From H2-BAC3 sp045863035 (GTDB lineage Bacteria; Bacteroidota; Ignavibacteria; Ignavibacteriales; Ignavibacteriaceae): a stretch of DNA of 64,000 nucleotides. The notes under the pieces were generated by a model that was not told where the DNA came from, did not search any database, and saw only the letters and a list, made by a program, of their open reading frames with translations. The stretch spans positions 10,662-74,661 of the forward strand of contig BTUV01000009.1 in assembly GCA_045863035.1 (NCBI GenBank), read 5' to 3'. The position numbers and the translations under genes were made by a program. Positions 32,545 through 41,360 of this stretch are shown here, in pieces. Numbering within the stretch: position 1 is the first letter of the stretch; every line of letters starts with the position of its first letter.

Positions 32545-32703
32545 GTAGAGACGTCACAAATGCTAACCGGATTTCGAATCATATTTGGTGTATTGCATTT
32601 GTGGCGTCTCGTGTGTCGAGAGGGGGGCGTAATGTGTGTACGGTGTCGAGGTGCGTGGGTTTGTATTGGGATTTGTTTGTGCGGGTCGGAGACGACGCAA
32701 TCG
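32545..32703. repeat. Bipartite palindromic element, copy A2 (cut by gap)
   Basis: A near-identical tandem copy of the unit at 32320 with only a few differences (for example GTGGCGTCTC here, GTGGGGTCTC in the first copy). It runs into the scaffold gap within hairpin 2. More copies may lie in the gap. Confidence 0.9.
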
Positions 32704-32803
32704 NNNNNNNNNNNNNNNNNNNNNNNNNNNNNNNNNNNNNNNNNNNNNNNNNNNNNNNNNNNNNNNNNNNNNNNNNNNNNNNNNNNNNNNNNNNNNNNNN
32801 NNN
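32704..32803. other. Scaffold gap (100 N)
   Basis: Exactly 100 N, the conventional placeholder for an unknown gap length. It interrupts a tandem repeat, which explains why the assembly broke here. Confidence 0.97.
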
Positions 32804-32820
32804 AAAATTTCAATAAAAAA

Positions 32821-34215
32821 CTATACCCCTTGCGCTTTTCCTTTTAGGATTTCCCAGAAGGTGAGGAAAATTATCTGCAGGTCAAGCCCGAACGTCCAGT
32901 TTTCAACATACCAGACATCATATTCAAATCTTTTTTGGATTCGTGCTTTGTTTTCTTCTTCATCCTCAACATCACCCCGGAGCCCGTGAATCTGCGCCCA
33001 GCCGGTAATTCCCGGTTTAACCAAGTTTCTGAGTCGCAGTGCTTCAATATATTCTTCATACTTTTTGTTATAGTTTAAGGCATGAGGGCGCGGGCCTACC
33101 AGTGACATATCGCCAAAGAGAACATTAAGAAGCTGCGGGAGTTCATCAATGTTCGCCTTGCGCATAAATCTGCCGAACCGGGTTATGCGGGGGTCATCAG
33201 TAGCTGTTGCCATAAAAACCCTGTCTGAGCCGGTTGGAACCATGCTTCGGAATTTGTAGCAGCGAAAAATTCTATTGTCCTTACCGAGACGGTCTTGAAC
33301 ATAAAACACCGGACCAGGAGAAAGAATTTTTTGTAATAGGATAATTAACGGAAAAAACCAGCTCGCCAAAAGCAGTAATGCAAGAATTGAAATTGTCAGG
33401 TCAAATGCGCGTTTAATAAACTGCCAATGAATTTCCTGAAGTGGTTCATTTCTCACTGTAATTATCGGGAAGCTGCCTATAAGTCCGACTTGAAATTTTC
33501 GCGAGAGAAACTTAAAATAGTCCGGAATAATATATGCGCGTATCGCAAGTTTATTGCAAACCCTCATAATTTCTTCAATCTCATTGATGCGTTCTCCGGG
33601 GAGGGCGATAACTACTTCGTCGATATCCTGATTTTTTGCAATTGCTTCAAGCTGATCAACTCTTCCCATTATTTCATTTCCTCCGGAGGTATCATTATCA
33701 AGAAACCCGATAACAGAATAACCGAGTGATATATCCTGTTCAATCATATCGCGGAAGTTGCGACCTGTTTTTCCGGCACCTGCAATCAGCAGATTTCTAA
33801 AGTTAATTCCCTTTCTTTTTTGACGGCGGATTGCATGGCGGAGATAAAGAAACTCCGCGGACACGAAAAAAGAAAGGAGTACAGTATAATATATCAGAAA
33901 ATTTCGGGTGTATAAATCCTCCTTAATCAGAAAGATAAATGAAATGGCGGCTCCTGACTGAAGCACGATATTTTTTATTATATATACTATCTGATAAGGG
34001 AAATAGCGGGAGTTAAAATCATCATAAAAGCCGGTCGCGTTCGCTGAGAAGTACCAGAGTCCTGAAAGCAGCACCGGCAGAAGAAACATATAAAGCCGTT
34101 CGGTCAGGATATGTGAGGGCTGCGCAAACAAAGCAGCAGCAACAAAGGAAGCAAATATCAAAAAGATATCTGCCGCGGTTCTGAGAACTTTGAGGTTGCT
34201 TTTACCGAAGGTCAT
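32821..34215 (-). CDS. Undecaprenyl-phosphate sugar phosphotransferase (WcaJ-like)
   Basis: A 464-residue polyprenyl glycosylphosphotransferase that starts a polysaccharide repeat by placing a sugar-1-phosphate on undecaprenyl phosphate. It has four N-terminal helices (about 10-120), a Rossmann-like CoA-binding-type domain (about 140-240, LLIAGAGKTGRNF) and the C-terminal bacterial sugar transferase domain. That domain contains KRAFDLTISILALLLLASWF, CYKFRSMV, IDELPQLLNVLFGDMSLVG and PRPHALNYNKKYEEYIEAL. Full length. The sugar is not predictable. It is the last gene of the minus-strand polysaccharide operon, 9 bp after the neighbouring glycosyltransferase. Confidence 0.93.
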   Translation of the reverse strand: MTFGKSNLKVLRTAADIFLIFASFVAAALFAQPSHILTERLYMFLLPVLLSGLWYFSANATGFYDDFNSRYFPYQIVYIIKNIVLQSGAAISFIFLIKEDLYTRNFLIYYTVLLSFFVSAEFLYLRHAIRRQKRKGINFRNLLIAGAGKTGRNFRDMIEQDISLGYSVIGFLDNDTSGGNEIMGRVDQLEAIAKNQDIDEVVIALPGERINEIEEIMRVCNKLAIRAYIIPDYFKFLSRKFQVGLIGSFPIITVRNEPLQEIHWQFIKRAFDLTISILALLLLASWFFPLIILLQKILSPGPVFYVQDRLGKDNRIFRCYKFRSMVPTGSDRVFMATATDDPRITRFGRFMRKANIDELPQLLNVLFGDMSLVGPRPHALNYNKKYEEYIEALRLRNLVKPGITGWAQIHGLRGDVEDEEENKARIQKRFEYDVWYVENWTFGLDLQIIFLTFWEILKGKAQGV

Positions 34216-34224
34216 ATTGCCTGA

Positions 34225-35337
34225 CTATAATTTTTCTGCGGCTTTAGTTTCAACGAAGTATTTAATTTTTTCCTCAAATGCATCTTTTGAAAACCTCTGC
34301 GCGTAACGGTTTATCTCACTGCTGTTGAATGAGTTTATCTCCTGCTCAAAACGGCGGACAGCATCAATTATTGACTGAGCATTTTGTTCCTGAAAGTGCA
34401 TTCCGGAAAGCCCCGGCTGAATGGTTTCCTTTGTACCCCCTTTGCCAAATCCAATAACAGGAGTTCCGCAGGACATTGCCTCGATTACCACTATGCCAAA
34501 ATCTTCCTCAGCGGCAAAAACAAATGCTTTAGCGCGCTGCATGAGAGAGCGGAGAGTATCAAACTCCTGATATCCGAGTATGTTTATGTTCGCGGTAGCA
34601 AGCCGTTTAATTTTTTCAAGATCAGGTCCGTCTCCGACTACAACCAGTTTTTTATCTGGCATTCGGCTGAATGCTTCCACCACCAAATCAATTCTTTTGT
34701 AAGGTACGAGACGTGAGGCGGTCAGATAAAAATCATCCTTATTTGTTTCAAGCGGGAACTTATGCGTATCAACAGGCGGGTATATTACTTCAGCATCGCG
34801 GTTATATATCTTTTTGATACGTGAGCCGGTATATTCTGAGTTAGCGATAAAATAATCAGGCCGGTTTGCGGTGGTGAAATCCCAGATACGCAAACGATGC
34901 AGGGTATATTTGGCGATCAGGGCTTTTAATCCTTTTTGAAGACCTGCCTGCTGTATATACTGATGATAAAGGTCCCAGGCATAGCGCATCGGACTGTGGC
35001 AGTAGCAGATGTGAAGCTGATTGACCCGGGTAATAACCCCTTTTGCCACAGCATGAGAGTTGGTCATAATAAAGTCATAATCAGTAAGGTCAAACTGCTC
35101 TACTGCAAAGGGAAACAAGGGAAGGTAATTTCTGAAGGACGTTTCAGCAAATGGCAGATTCTGAATGAAACTTGTTGTGGTTTTTTTCCCCTTGAGGATT
35201 CTCCGGCGGTCTTCCTCATTAAGAAAGTCAACCAGAGCGAAATGGTCAAAATCATTCCAGATATTGGTGAATGATTCCGCGCACTTTTCAGAGCCGGCTG
35301 CCACTTCATACCACTCATGTACAAGAGCTTTTTTCAA
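34225..35337 (-). CDS. Glycosyltransferase family 4 (WbaZ-like)
   Basis: A 370-residue GT-B enzyme. The N-terminal half opens MKKALVHEWYEVAAGSEKCA, like WbaZ-type mannosyl or related transferases. The C-terminal half carries FYLTASRLVPYKRIDLVVEA and the nucleotide-sugar motif AEEDFGIVVIEAMSCGTPVI with the E-x7-E pattern. It adds a sugar to the growing lipid-linked unit at the cytosolic face. The start overlaps the preceding glycosyltransferase by 4 bp (ATGA), the usual coupling in this operon. Confidence 0.9.
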   Translation of the reverse strand: MKKALVHEWYEVAAGSEKCAESFTNIWNDFDHFALVDFLNEEDRRRILKGKKTTTSFIQNLPFAETSFRNYLPLFPFAVEQFDLTDYDFIMTNSHAVAKGVITRVNQLHICYCHSPMRYAWDLYHQYIQQAGLQKGLKALIAKYTLHRLRIWDFTTANRPDYFIANSEYTGSRIKKIYNRDAEVIYPPVDTHKFPLETNKDDFYLTASRLVPYKRIDLVVEAFSRMPDKKLVVVGDGPDLEKIKRLATANINILGYQEFDTLRSLMQRAKAFVFAAEEDFGIVVIEAMSCGTPVIGFGKGGTKETIQPGLSGMHFQEQNAQSIIDAVRRFEQEINSFNSSEINRYAQRFSKDAFEEKIKYFVETKAAEKL

Positions 35338-36443
35338 TGTGACATCTCCGCGGTTTTATGATAGAGCGCAAGCGCCTTACCGCTCATTTGTTCTGTGCTG
35401 TAGTGATGTTCAATCATTTCTGCCGCATTATGTGAATATATATGCCAGAGATTTTCATCGGTCATAAGACGGATGATATCCCGCGCTGCTTGTGAAGGAT
35501 CATGCAGTCCGTAAAGAAATCCGTTAAACCCCGGCTTAATCAGATCATTATTACCGGGGACATTGGTCACCACGCAGGGAAGACCGTAACTGAGAGCTTC
35601 AAGAACCGAAAGAGGCAATCCTTCCATTTTTGATGTTGAAAGATAACAAAATGAACGGAGGTAAACATCTGAAACATTGTTTATAACTCCGGTAAATTCA
35701 GTCATTTCCTGTACGCAGTGATATGAAATATCAGCTTCGGTTTCCTCGCGCTCAGGTCCGTCACCAACAATGATGAGCTTATATTTTTGCTCAGGATGGC
35801 TTTTCCTGATGGCTGCCATAACCGGCGCAATTAGTGACGGGTTTTTTGCTTCATCAAACCGGGTTACGGTTACTATAGTGAACACGCCATCTGAGGGGTA
35901 CACTGCCTTTGCTCCGGGTACGACAACTCCATTATGAATAAGGGATATTTTTTTTAACGGTGCCAGCCAGGCCTTTATTGCTTCGTGTCTTTCACCCTCT
36001 CCGGTTGCAATATAGTGGTGGGTCATGAATGAAAGTGTGCGTTCGAATAGCGAGTATAAGATCCTGCCTGGTAAAGAATATTTGTCTGTGTGAATACCAT
36101 GAAAAGAATGGATGCAATAGGAAAGAGTAAAAAAAGCGGCCGGACGCGAGTAAACCCCTGCACCCTTGCCGTGTGAATGTACAACAGTGATATTCTTCCT
36201 GAGGATAAAAAAGATGATTTTAAGAAGATTGAAAATACTGAATCTGCGGTGTGGAATGGTAACAATGCGGTCTTTGCCGATAAGTCCGCTTATCCTGTCA
36301 TAATAAGGAACATCTTTCGGAATCGCCGCGAATAATTTTACACGATTGCCAAGAGACTCCATAAGCCGGAAGACGTGTTCCGGTCCTCCGCCATAGTCCG
36401 CGCGGGCAGAGATCATCATAACCGAGAGGGGATGGGTACTCAT
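35334..36443 (-). CDS. Glycosyltransferase family 4
   Basis: A 369-residue GT-B transferase with MMISARADYGGGPEHVFRLM at the start (donor/acceptor loop with GG), FTIVTVTRFDEAKNPSLIAP at the second domain, and SKMEGLPLSVLEALSYGLPC as the E-x7-E motif. Domain order and length are normal. It overlaps both neighbours by 4 bp. Linkage and sugar are not known. Confidence 0.9.
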   Translation of the reverse strand: MSTHPLSVMMISARADYGGGPEHVFRLMESLGNRVKLFAAIPKDVPYYDRISGLIGKDRIVTIPHRRFSIFNLLKIIFFILRKNITVVHSHGKGAGVYSRPAAFFTLSYCIHSFHGIHTDKYSLPGRILYSLFERTLSFMTHHYIATGEGERHEAIKAWLAPLKKISLIHNGVVVPGAKAVYPSDGVFTIVTVTRFDEAKNPSLIAPVMAAIRKSHPEQKYKLIIVGDGPEREETEADISYHCVQEMTEFTGVINNVSDVYLRSFCYLSTSKMEGLPLSVLEALSYGLPCVVTNVPGNNDLIKPGFNGFLYGLHDPSQAARDIIRLMTDENLWHIYSHNAAEMIEHHYSTEQMSGKALALYHKTAEMSH

Positions 36444-37261
36444 TTGTAACTCACAATTCCCGCTTTATATAAAAACACGGCAAAGTGATGGGCAAGATTC
36501 CTTATTGTGTTCAGAAAAGGATTACCTCGATATGAAGCATGATATACAGCAGTGATGCCCCATTTACTCCGGATATATTCAAGCCGGTCAGCACGTGTAT
36601 TGTCTTTCGCCGTAAACTGGCGGGGATGAATACGGTAGTCAACAAGTATCTCGGGAAGAAAAACCGGAGGCGCTATTTTGGTAAGTTTCAGCCAGAGGTC
36701 ATAATCCTCAGATTTGTTTTCAGGATTTTCATCAAACAGACCCACTTCTTCAAGAAGTGATTTTCTTGTCAGAACAGATGAGCAGGTAACAGAATTACCT
36801 CTGAGCAGGTCGTCGTGTGACCGTGCAGCTTTCCAGGGGAGAGGCAGCACTTCGTAAAGCGGAGAGAAATAACTAACTGAGCCGAAGGTAAGACTGGCAG
36901 AATAGATAAAAGCTGCATCCGGACGTTCAGCATAATACTCAATCTGATGCCAGAGTTTTTCTTTATACCATATATCATCCGCGTCAAGAAATGCGATATA
37001 CTCACATGAGGCCTGCCTTATGCCATAGTTACGGCTCTGCGCGGCAGTACCATCGCTTTCAAGGGTATATACCTTTATCCTGCGGTCTAATTTCGCAAGA
37101 CGATTGGCAACAATTACCGTACCGTCCGTTGAATTATGATTAACAATGATAATTTCAAAACCCTGGTAGCTTTGCTGGAGCACACTCACCACTGACTCCT
37201 CAAGATACTCAGCGGCATTGCGCGCCGGAATTATCACTGATATTACCGGCTGGGTGCTCAT
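36440..37261 (-). CDS. Glycosyltransferase family 2
   Basis: A 273-residue GT-A transferase. It opens ISVIIPARNAAEYLEESVVS; the metal-binding DxD-type motif is IAFLDADDIWY (about residues 90-100), and NSVTCSSVLTRKSLLEEVGL with EDYDLWLKL forms the acceptor part. This is the typical layout for O-antigen and capsule enzymes. It is coupled by 4-bp overlaps on both sides. Confidence 0.92.
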   Translation of the reverse strand: MSTQPVISVIIPARNAAEYLEESVVSVLQQSYQGFEIIIVNHNSTDGTVIVANRLAKLDRRIKVYTLESDGTAAQSRNYGIRQASCEYIAFLDADDIWYKEKLWHQIEYYAERPDAAFIYSASLTFGSVSYFSPLYEVLPLPWKAARSHDDLLRGNSVTCSSVLTRKSLLEEVGLFDENPENKSEDYDLWLKLTKIAPPVFLPEILVDYRIHPRQFTAKDNTRADRLEYIRSKWGITAVYHASYRGNPFLNTIRNLAHHFAVFLYKAGIVSYK

Positions 37262-38046
37262 AACTTCCGCAGTTCAAATATACCGCAGCCATACCGGCAG
37301 TGCAGATTGGTTTCTAAATCATCGTGGCTTAGCTTGTGATCCGGAAAGTATGTATTCTCATCATCTATATAAGAGAATGAAACAATGTCATACTTTCTAT
37401 CAATGAGAGAAAGAAGATAATTGATGCTGAAAACCCGATGTGCGTCAAACTCAATCCTCTGATTGCCGATTGGCGTTGCGAAGTAAAACGTCCCCCCGGA
37501 TTTGAGGAGTTTATATATATTATTGAATCCTTTAAGGTGTCCTTCTGCATCAATTGGGTCACCGTAACGACCCAGGCCGAAATGTTCAATAGCGTGAAGG
37601 CATGAAACTGAATCGCAATACTCATCAAAAGGGAAATCGGGCCGGGTGAGGTCTGCCTGAGTGAATGTTACATTTGGAATAGCAACATCAAGGGGGCGGA
37701 AATCAAAGACTTCGATGTTTCTGAAAGATGCAACATGAGCAACAAAGCCATCCAAACGCGAGCCAATGTCAACGTGGTGCGAAGGATTATTTTTGTGAAT
37801 CAGTCCGGCGACATGCAAATCAAGAAAGAAGTAATGAAGCGGTGTAGAGCCGGCTGTATCAAATCTGTCTTCAAGCGCGGGGTAAAATGATTCTATCCTG
37901 AAGGGCTGCCCCGTTCTTTGCAAATCACTTTTAAGGGAGTTATAATTCCGTATATAATAAGGAACTGAGCGTAATGAATTGAGAGTCTTTCTCGGATTAA
38001 ACCCAAGCTGCTGAATAAGTATCTTTATGGTACGACCCCAGCTCAT
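37258..38046 (-). CDS. DUF268 / methyltransferase-like protein
   Basis: A 262-residue protein of the DUF268 type. VDIGSRLDGFVAHVASFRNI (about 92-111) resembles a Rossmann glycine loop, and EVFDFRPLDVAIPNVTFTQA, DSVSCLHAIEHFGLGRYGDP and LKSGGTFYFATPIGNQRIEF follow the order of an AdoMet methyltransferase. Proteins of this family occur in polysaccharide clusters and may methylate a sugar or cap the chain. It overlaps both neighbours by 4 bp. Activity unproven. Confidence 0.8.
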   Translation of the reverse strand: MSWGRTIKILIQQLGFNPRKTLNSLRSVPYYIRNYNSLKSDLQRTGQPFRIESFYPALEDRFDTAGSTPLHYFFLDLHVAGLIHKNNPSHHVDIGSRLDGFVAHVASFRNIEVFDFRPLDVAIPNVTFTQADLTRPDFPFDEYCDSVSCLHAIEHFGLGRYGDPIDAEGHLKGFNNIYKLLKSGGTFYFATPIGNQRIEFDAHRVFSINYLLSLIDRKYDIVSFSYIDDENTYFPDHKLSHDDLETNLHCRYGCGIFELRKL

Positions 38047-39062
38047 GCGTTGCCTTCCGCAATCTGTTCGAACATATTTTTAAGATACTGCTTTGCGCTG
38101 TGGTCTCTGAGCGAACGCTGATAACCAGCTTCGGCAATTTCTTTGCGGAGGGACTCGTGCCGGAGGAAAAAATTTATTTGCCCTGCAAGAAGCTGGGGGT
38201 CTTCAAACACTGCAATTTCTTTATCAATTTCATAAGCGAGATTCAGACCTGGCACAAAGTAACTAAGCTGAAACCCGCCGCAGCCGCATATTTCATAATG
38301 CCTCCCTTTAACCTGTTCCTTAATTTTTCTGTTAAGCAACATTGTCTTTACGGCTTTGGGTGAAGTGAGCGATGAAAAGACATGAAACAGATTGTAAGAA
38401 ACACCGTTACTCAGATTCAAATTAACCGCCGACTGATTAAATATATCCACCATCTGCCCGGTTGAAATCCAGCTACGGTCACTATCCCAACCCCTGCCGA
38501 AGACGTGAACATCCAGCCCGGCTTTGCGCAGCATTGAGACAACCCATTTCCGGTAGGAACTGAATCCGCCTACAAAGGTGACTTCATATTTGAGGGGAAT
38601 ATTTTTCTTTGTATATATATCCTGATTATAGCCGAACGGTGAGTAAACCGCCTGTTTAAGCCCTTCTGACTTATACTGCCGGTACATATAATAGTCAGGG
38701 GTGCTGAAATAGCGGAAGTATTGTATCCAGTGGCGCGCAAATGTTTGTCGCCAGGGGTCATCAAAGAAATATACTGAAGTTTTGGTGAAGGTGTTTAATT
38801 CCGTGATGGTACTTTCCTTAATTTCCTCTTCAAATAAACAGAAGAGCATAATATCGGGCGAAAATTGTTTTGCTTCATCAATCAGGCGGCGATTCATAGC
38901 ATCTTTTCCGCTCTGTTTATACTCCGCGTAAAAATCAAAATGAAAAACATTCTCTTCACCAAAAAGCTCAACGGCAGGGAGATGAATGTTAGTGTATTCA
39001 AACGAAGCGCCGCGGCTTTTAACTCCGTAGTCGTGTTGCATGAGCACGGTCATAATCTTCAT
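38043..39062 (-). CDS. CgeB-like glycosyltransferase
   Basis: A 339-residue protein with the layout of the CgeB/spore-maturation type transferases (Glyco_trans_1_2). An N-terminal region has DIMLFCLFEEEIKESTITEL and VYFFDDPWRQTFARHWIQYF. YEVTFVGGFSSYRKWVVSML and VHVFGRGWDSDRSWISTGQM follow, then the conserved end FEICGCGGFQLSYF-type segment (written YEICGCGGFQLSYF here). It probably adds a sugar in the same repeat unit. 4-bp overlaps on both sides. Confidence 0.82.
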   Translation of the reverse strand: MKIMTVLMQHDYGVKSRGASFEYTNIHLPAVELFGEENVFHFDFYAEYKQSGKDAMNRRLIDEAKQFSPDIMLFCLFEEEIKESTITELNTFTKTSVYFFDDPWRQTFARHWIQYFRYFSTPDYYMYRQYKSEGLKQAVYSPFGYNQDIYTKKNIPLKYEVTFVGGFSSYRKWVVSMLRKAGLDVHVFGRGWDSDRSWISTGQMVDIFNQSAVNLNLSNGVSYNLFHVFSSLTSPKAVKTMLLNRKIKEQVKGRHYEICGCGGFQLSYFVPGLNLAYEIDKEIAVFEDPQLLAGQINFFLRHESLRKEIAEAGYQRSLRDHSAKQYLKNMFEQIAEGNA

Positions 39063-40333
39063 GCTGTGAGCTTTCTGTTAGCGATAAGCACAAGGAAAAA
39101 ATATAATAAACCGGTAATAACCGATGCAGCGATGATACCTGTCATCCCATAAATCTGAATAAAATAATAGTACAATATAACAGACACAAGGCCGGAAATA
39201 ACCTTCGGAAAGAGATATAAATGAGGTCTGTTGTGTGCCAGACCTTTATTGCAGAGTGCCTGCCCCGCATAAAAGAGACCGGAACCGGCAGCCAGCCAAG
39301 GGAGCAGCGCGGAGTAACGGGTATATTCAGCCGTGCTCAGCAAAGTGATGAGAAACTCCCCGGCAAAGGTAAACAGTAAAAATGCTGCTGTGGTAAGTAA
39401 CAGGACTGAGATAACACTCATGGCTATATAGAATTCACCCCGCTTACGGTCTCCGCCATCGGCAGAAAAATTCTTAAAGATAAGTGGGAGAAACAAATCA
39501 TTTATGATATTAGAGGGAATCGCGATAAAGGCATTAGTGAGCGAAAACATCAGTCCGTAATATCCGACATCCTCAGCAGTGAGAAATGCGTTAATAACCC
39601 ATTTTTCTCCATTGAGTTGCAGCCACATTGCCGCACCCCAGAGCGCAAAGGGCAGGGAATAAGCAAGAAGATCCTTCGTCGGTTTTTCTTTGAGCAAACT
39701 GAAATCTGCTTTGTGAGAAAAACGCCACCCGGTACGCCGCGACTTTATATATCCGGCTACAAGCAGGGGGATTGAAAGCGCTATGATGATGGTATCAGAA
39801 AACATTTCGTGATAAACAAGCAGAAGAAACACCAGAAAGACTGAGACCAGTTTTTCGGAGGTTTGAATTATCGCGTTGAATACACGGAGGCGGGCTGCAT
39901 TAAGAATACCGCTGAAGAATTCGGAAAACTTAGAACTAATTGAAAACCAAAGCGCAAGAAGTATCATACTGCTATAAACTGCCTGACCGGAAAGAGAAAC
40001 TATCTGAATAGCCGCAAATGCCAGTATCCCAAAAATTACTGCGCCTGAATAGAGGAAAAGAGAAATCAGCCGGTTATAAACAGAGCCGGGTTCAGTCGAG
40101 TCGGTTTCAAAATAGGAACGGATAAATCCCTGTTGAAGTGGTCCGTAATATAACTGTCCGGTTAATGCCGCGAGCGTGGTGATCAGTATATACTCACCGT
40201 AAACAACCGCGCCGGCAGAGGCAATCAACTTAATCAGGACAAAGCTGAGAATGACCCCCGCTGCCTGCCCGCCAAAAAAGAAGCTGATTTCTCTCTTGTT
40301 GGCGCTGAATTTTTCACGAAAAAGGGAAATCAT
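39059..40333 (-). CDS. Polysaccharide flippase, Wzx-like
   Basis: A 424-residue protein with about 12 membrane helices (SFFFGGQAAGVILSFVLIKL at the start, then regular hydrophobic blocks to the end). It resembles MATE/MVF-type oligosaccharide flippases that carry undecaprenyl-linked units across the inner membrane. Sequence conservation in this family is low, so the call rests on helix pattern and operon context. Its ATG overlaps the stop of a small upstream open frame (40330-40482). Confidence 0.82.
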   Translation of the reverse strand: MISLFREKFSANKREISFFFGGQAAGVILSFVLIKLIASAGAVVYGEYILITTLAALTGQLYYGPLQQGFIRSYFETDSTEPGSVYNRLISLFLYSGAVIFGILAFAAIQIVSLSGQAVYSSMILLALWFSISSKFSEFFSGILNAARLRVFNAIIQTSEKLVSVFLVFLLLVYHEMFSDTIIIALSIPLLVAGYIKSRRTGWRFSHKADFSLLKEKPTKDLLAYSLPFALWGAAMWLQLNGEKWVINAFLTAEDVGYYGLMFSLTNAFIAIPSNIINDLFLPLIFKNFSADGGDRKRGEFYIAMSVISVLLLTTAAFLLFTFAGEFLITLLSTAEYTRYSALLPWLAAGSGLFYAGQALCNKGLAHNRPHLYLFPKVISGLVSVILYYYFIQIYGMTGIIAASVITGLLYFFLVLIANRKLTA

Positions 40334-40482
40334 GCTGAACGCCTTTTAGGGTCAATGGAGATGACCGGCTCAGTCTGGGAAAGCGAAATCCCACGAAGAA
40401 GCTGCCGGAGCTTTTCTGCGGGTTCGGGACTGATAAAAAACCGGGGATGACCCCGGAAACAGCGAAAATAATCAGCGGTCAC
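40330..40482 (-). CDS. Short open frame coupled to the flippase gene
   Basis: A 50-codon frame beginning at GTG 40482 that ends in TGA overlapping the flippase ATG (ATGA). All other adjacent pairs from 34225 to 39062 except the last also overlap this way. It reads with protein-like content (DYFRCFRGHPRFFISPEPAE, then KLRQLLRGISLSQTEPVISI). The frame stays open for another 15 codons upstream, up to a TGA near 40530, without an ATG. It may be a real small gene or the 3' remnant of a larger one. No family recognised. Confidence 0.4.
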   Translation of the reverse strand: MTADYFRCFRGHPRFFISPEPAEKLRQLLRGISLSQTEPVISIDPKRRSA

Positions 40483-40541
40483 GGTTAAATAATAATATCC
40501 TGAGGTAAAATGTGATTCCGGACTTATTCACTTATTTTTTG

Positions 40542-40549
40542 TAAATTTG
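40542..40549 (+). promoter_or_regulatory. Candidate TAnnTTTG promoter for GT2-nadK
   Basis: TAAATTTG lies 29 bp before the TTG start of the plus-strand glycosyltransferase and matches the Bacteroidota-type -7 element. The upstream element is not clear. Weak call. Confidence 0.3.
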
Positions 40550-40577
40550 AATCTGAAATTCATCACGGAACCGGTAC

Positions 40578-41360
40578 TTGGCAGATAAATTAAAAATCTC
40601 ATCGCTTATTATAGCAAAGAATGAAGAAAAAAACATCGGGCGATGTATTAAAAGCCAATTATTCTGCATTGATGAAATCATTGTTCTGGTTGACGCAGCG
40701 ACCACCGACCGCACCGTTGAAATTGCCTCCTCATTTGACAAGGTTATCTGCCGATCTGTAGAGTGGAAGGGGTACGGGGTGACCAAGCAGGAGGGGCTGG
40801 CTTTGGCTTCAAATGACTGGATTTTCTGGATTGATGCGGATGAGGAGCTGACCCCAGATCTGATTGACGAAATTAATGAGTTTAAGGAGCGGGAGCACCA
40901 CTGCCCTGTTTATGAGCTCCCCCGCCGGGCGTTTTTCCTTGGTAGATGGGTCAGGCACAGCGGCTGGTACCCCGGATACGTAGAGCGGATATTTAACAAA
41001 CAAAAAGTTCGGTTTAGCACAAACGGGGTGCATGAGCATCTGGTATATGAGGGGGAGTCCGGCCGGCTTGAGTCAGACTTGAACCACTACACTGACCCCT
41101 CGATCGAACATTACTACACGAAGTTTAATGCATATACTTCACTTGCCGCCAGGGACCTGATGAAAGCAGGAAAGAAGGCAGGGATAAGTGATATAATAAT
41201 CCGACCACTGTTTTTGTTTTTCAAGATGTACGTATTACGGCGGGGATTTCTTGACGGCAGGGAGGGATTTCTTCTGGCGGTGTTTTCTGCCAATTATGTT
41301 TTTACGAAATATGCCAAGCACTGGGAGCTCAGCCGCAATAGGAAAGGAGAGGATATATGA
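40578..41360 (+). CDS. Glycosyltransferase family 2 (lipooligosaccharide core type)
   Basis: A 260-residue GT-A transferase resembling WaaE/KdtX-type enzymes. ISSLIIAKNEEKNIGRCIKS is at the N-terminus, the DxD-like WIFWIDADEELTPDLIDEI at about 75-93, and RRAFFLGRWVRHSGWYPGYV with HYYTKFNAYTSLAARDLMKA are in the acceptor part. These enzymes often add a sugar to the lipopolysaccharide core. It starts at TTG; no suitable ATG exists in frame nearby. The stop overlaps nadK by 4 bp. Confidence 0.88.
   Translation: MADKLKISSLIIAKNEEKNIGRCIKSQLFCIDEIIVLVDAATTDRTVEIASSFDKVICRSVEWKGYGVTKQEGLALASNDWIFWIDADEELTPDLIDEINEFKEREHHCPVYELPRRAFFLGRWVRHSGWYPGYVERIFNKQKVRFSTNGVHEHLVYEGESGRLESDLNHYTDPSIEHYYTKFNAYTSLAARDLMKAGKKAGISDIIIRPLFLFFKMYVLRRGFLDGREGFLLAVFSANYVFTKYAKHWELSRNRKGEDI

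Larger units (their letters stand above)
32284..32820. other. Repeat-filled intergenic region with scaffold gap
   Basis: It has no gene. It holds one complete and one gap-truncated copy of a 225-bp tandem unit, then 100 N. The two polysaccharide gene blocks converge on it (ligase-like gene to the left, sugar transferase to the right). Confidence 0.8.

Noticed and set aside
32193..32989. Open frames that run through the scaffold gap at 32704-32803
   Set aside because: They are made of N and of repeat DNA; not genes.
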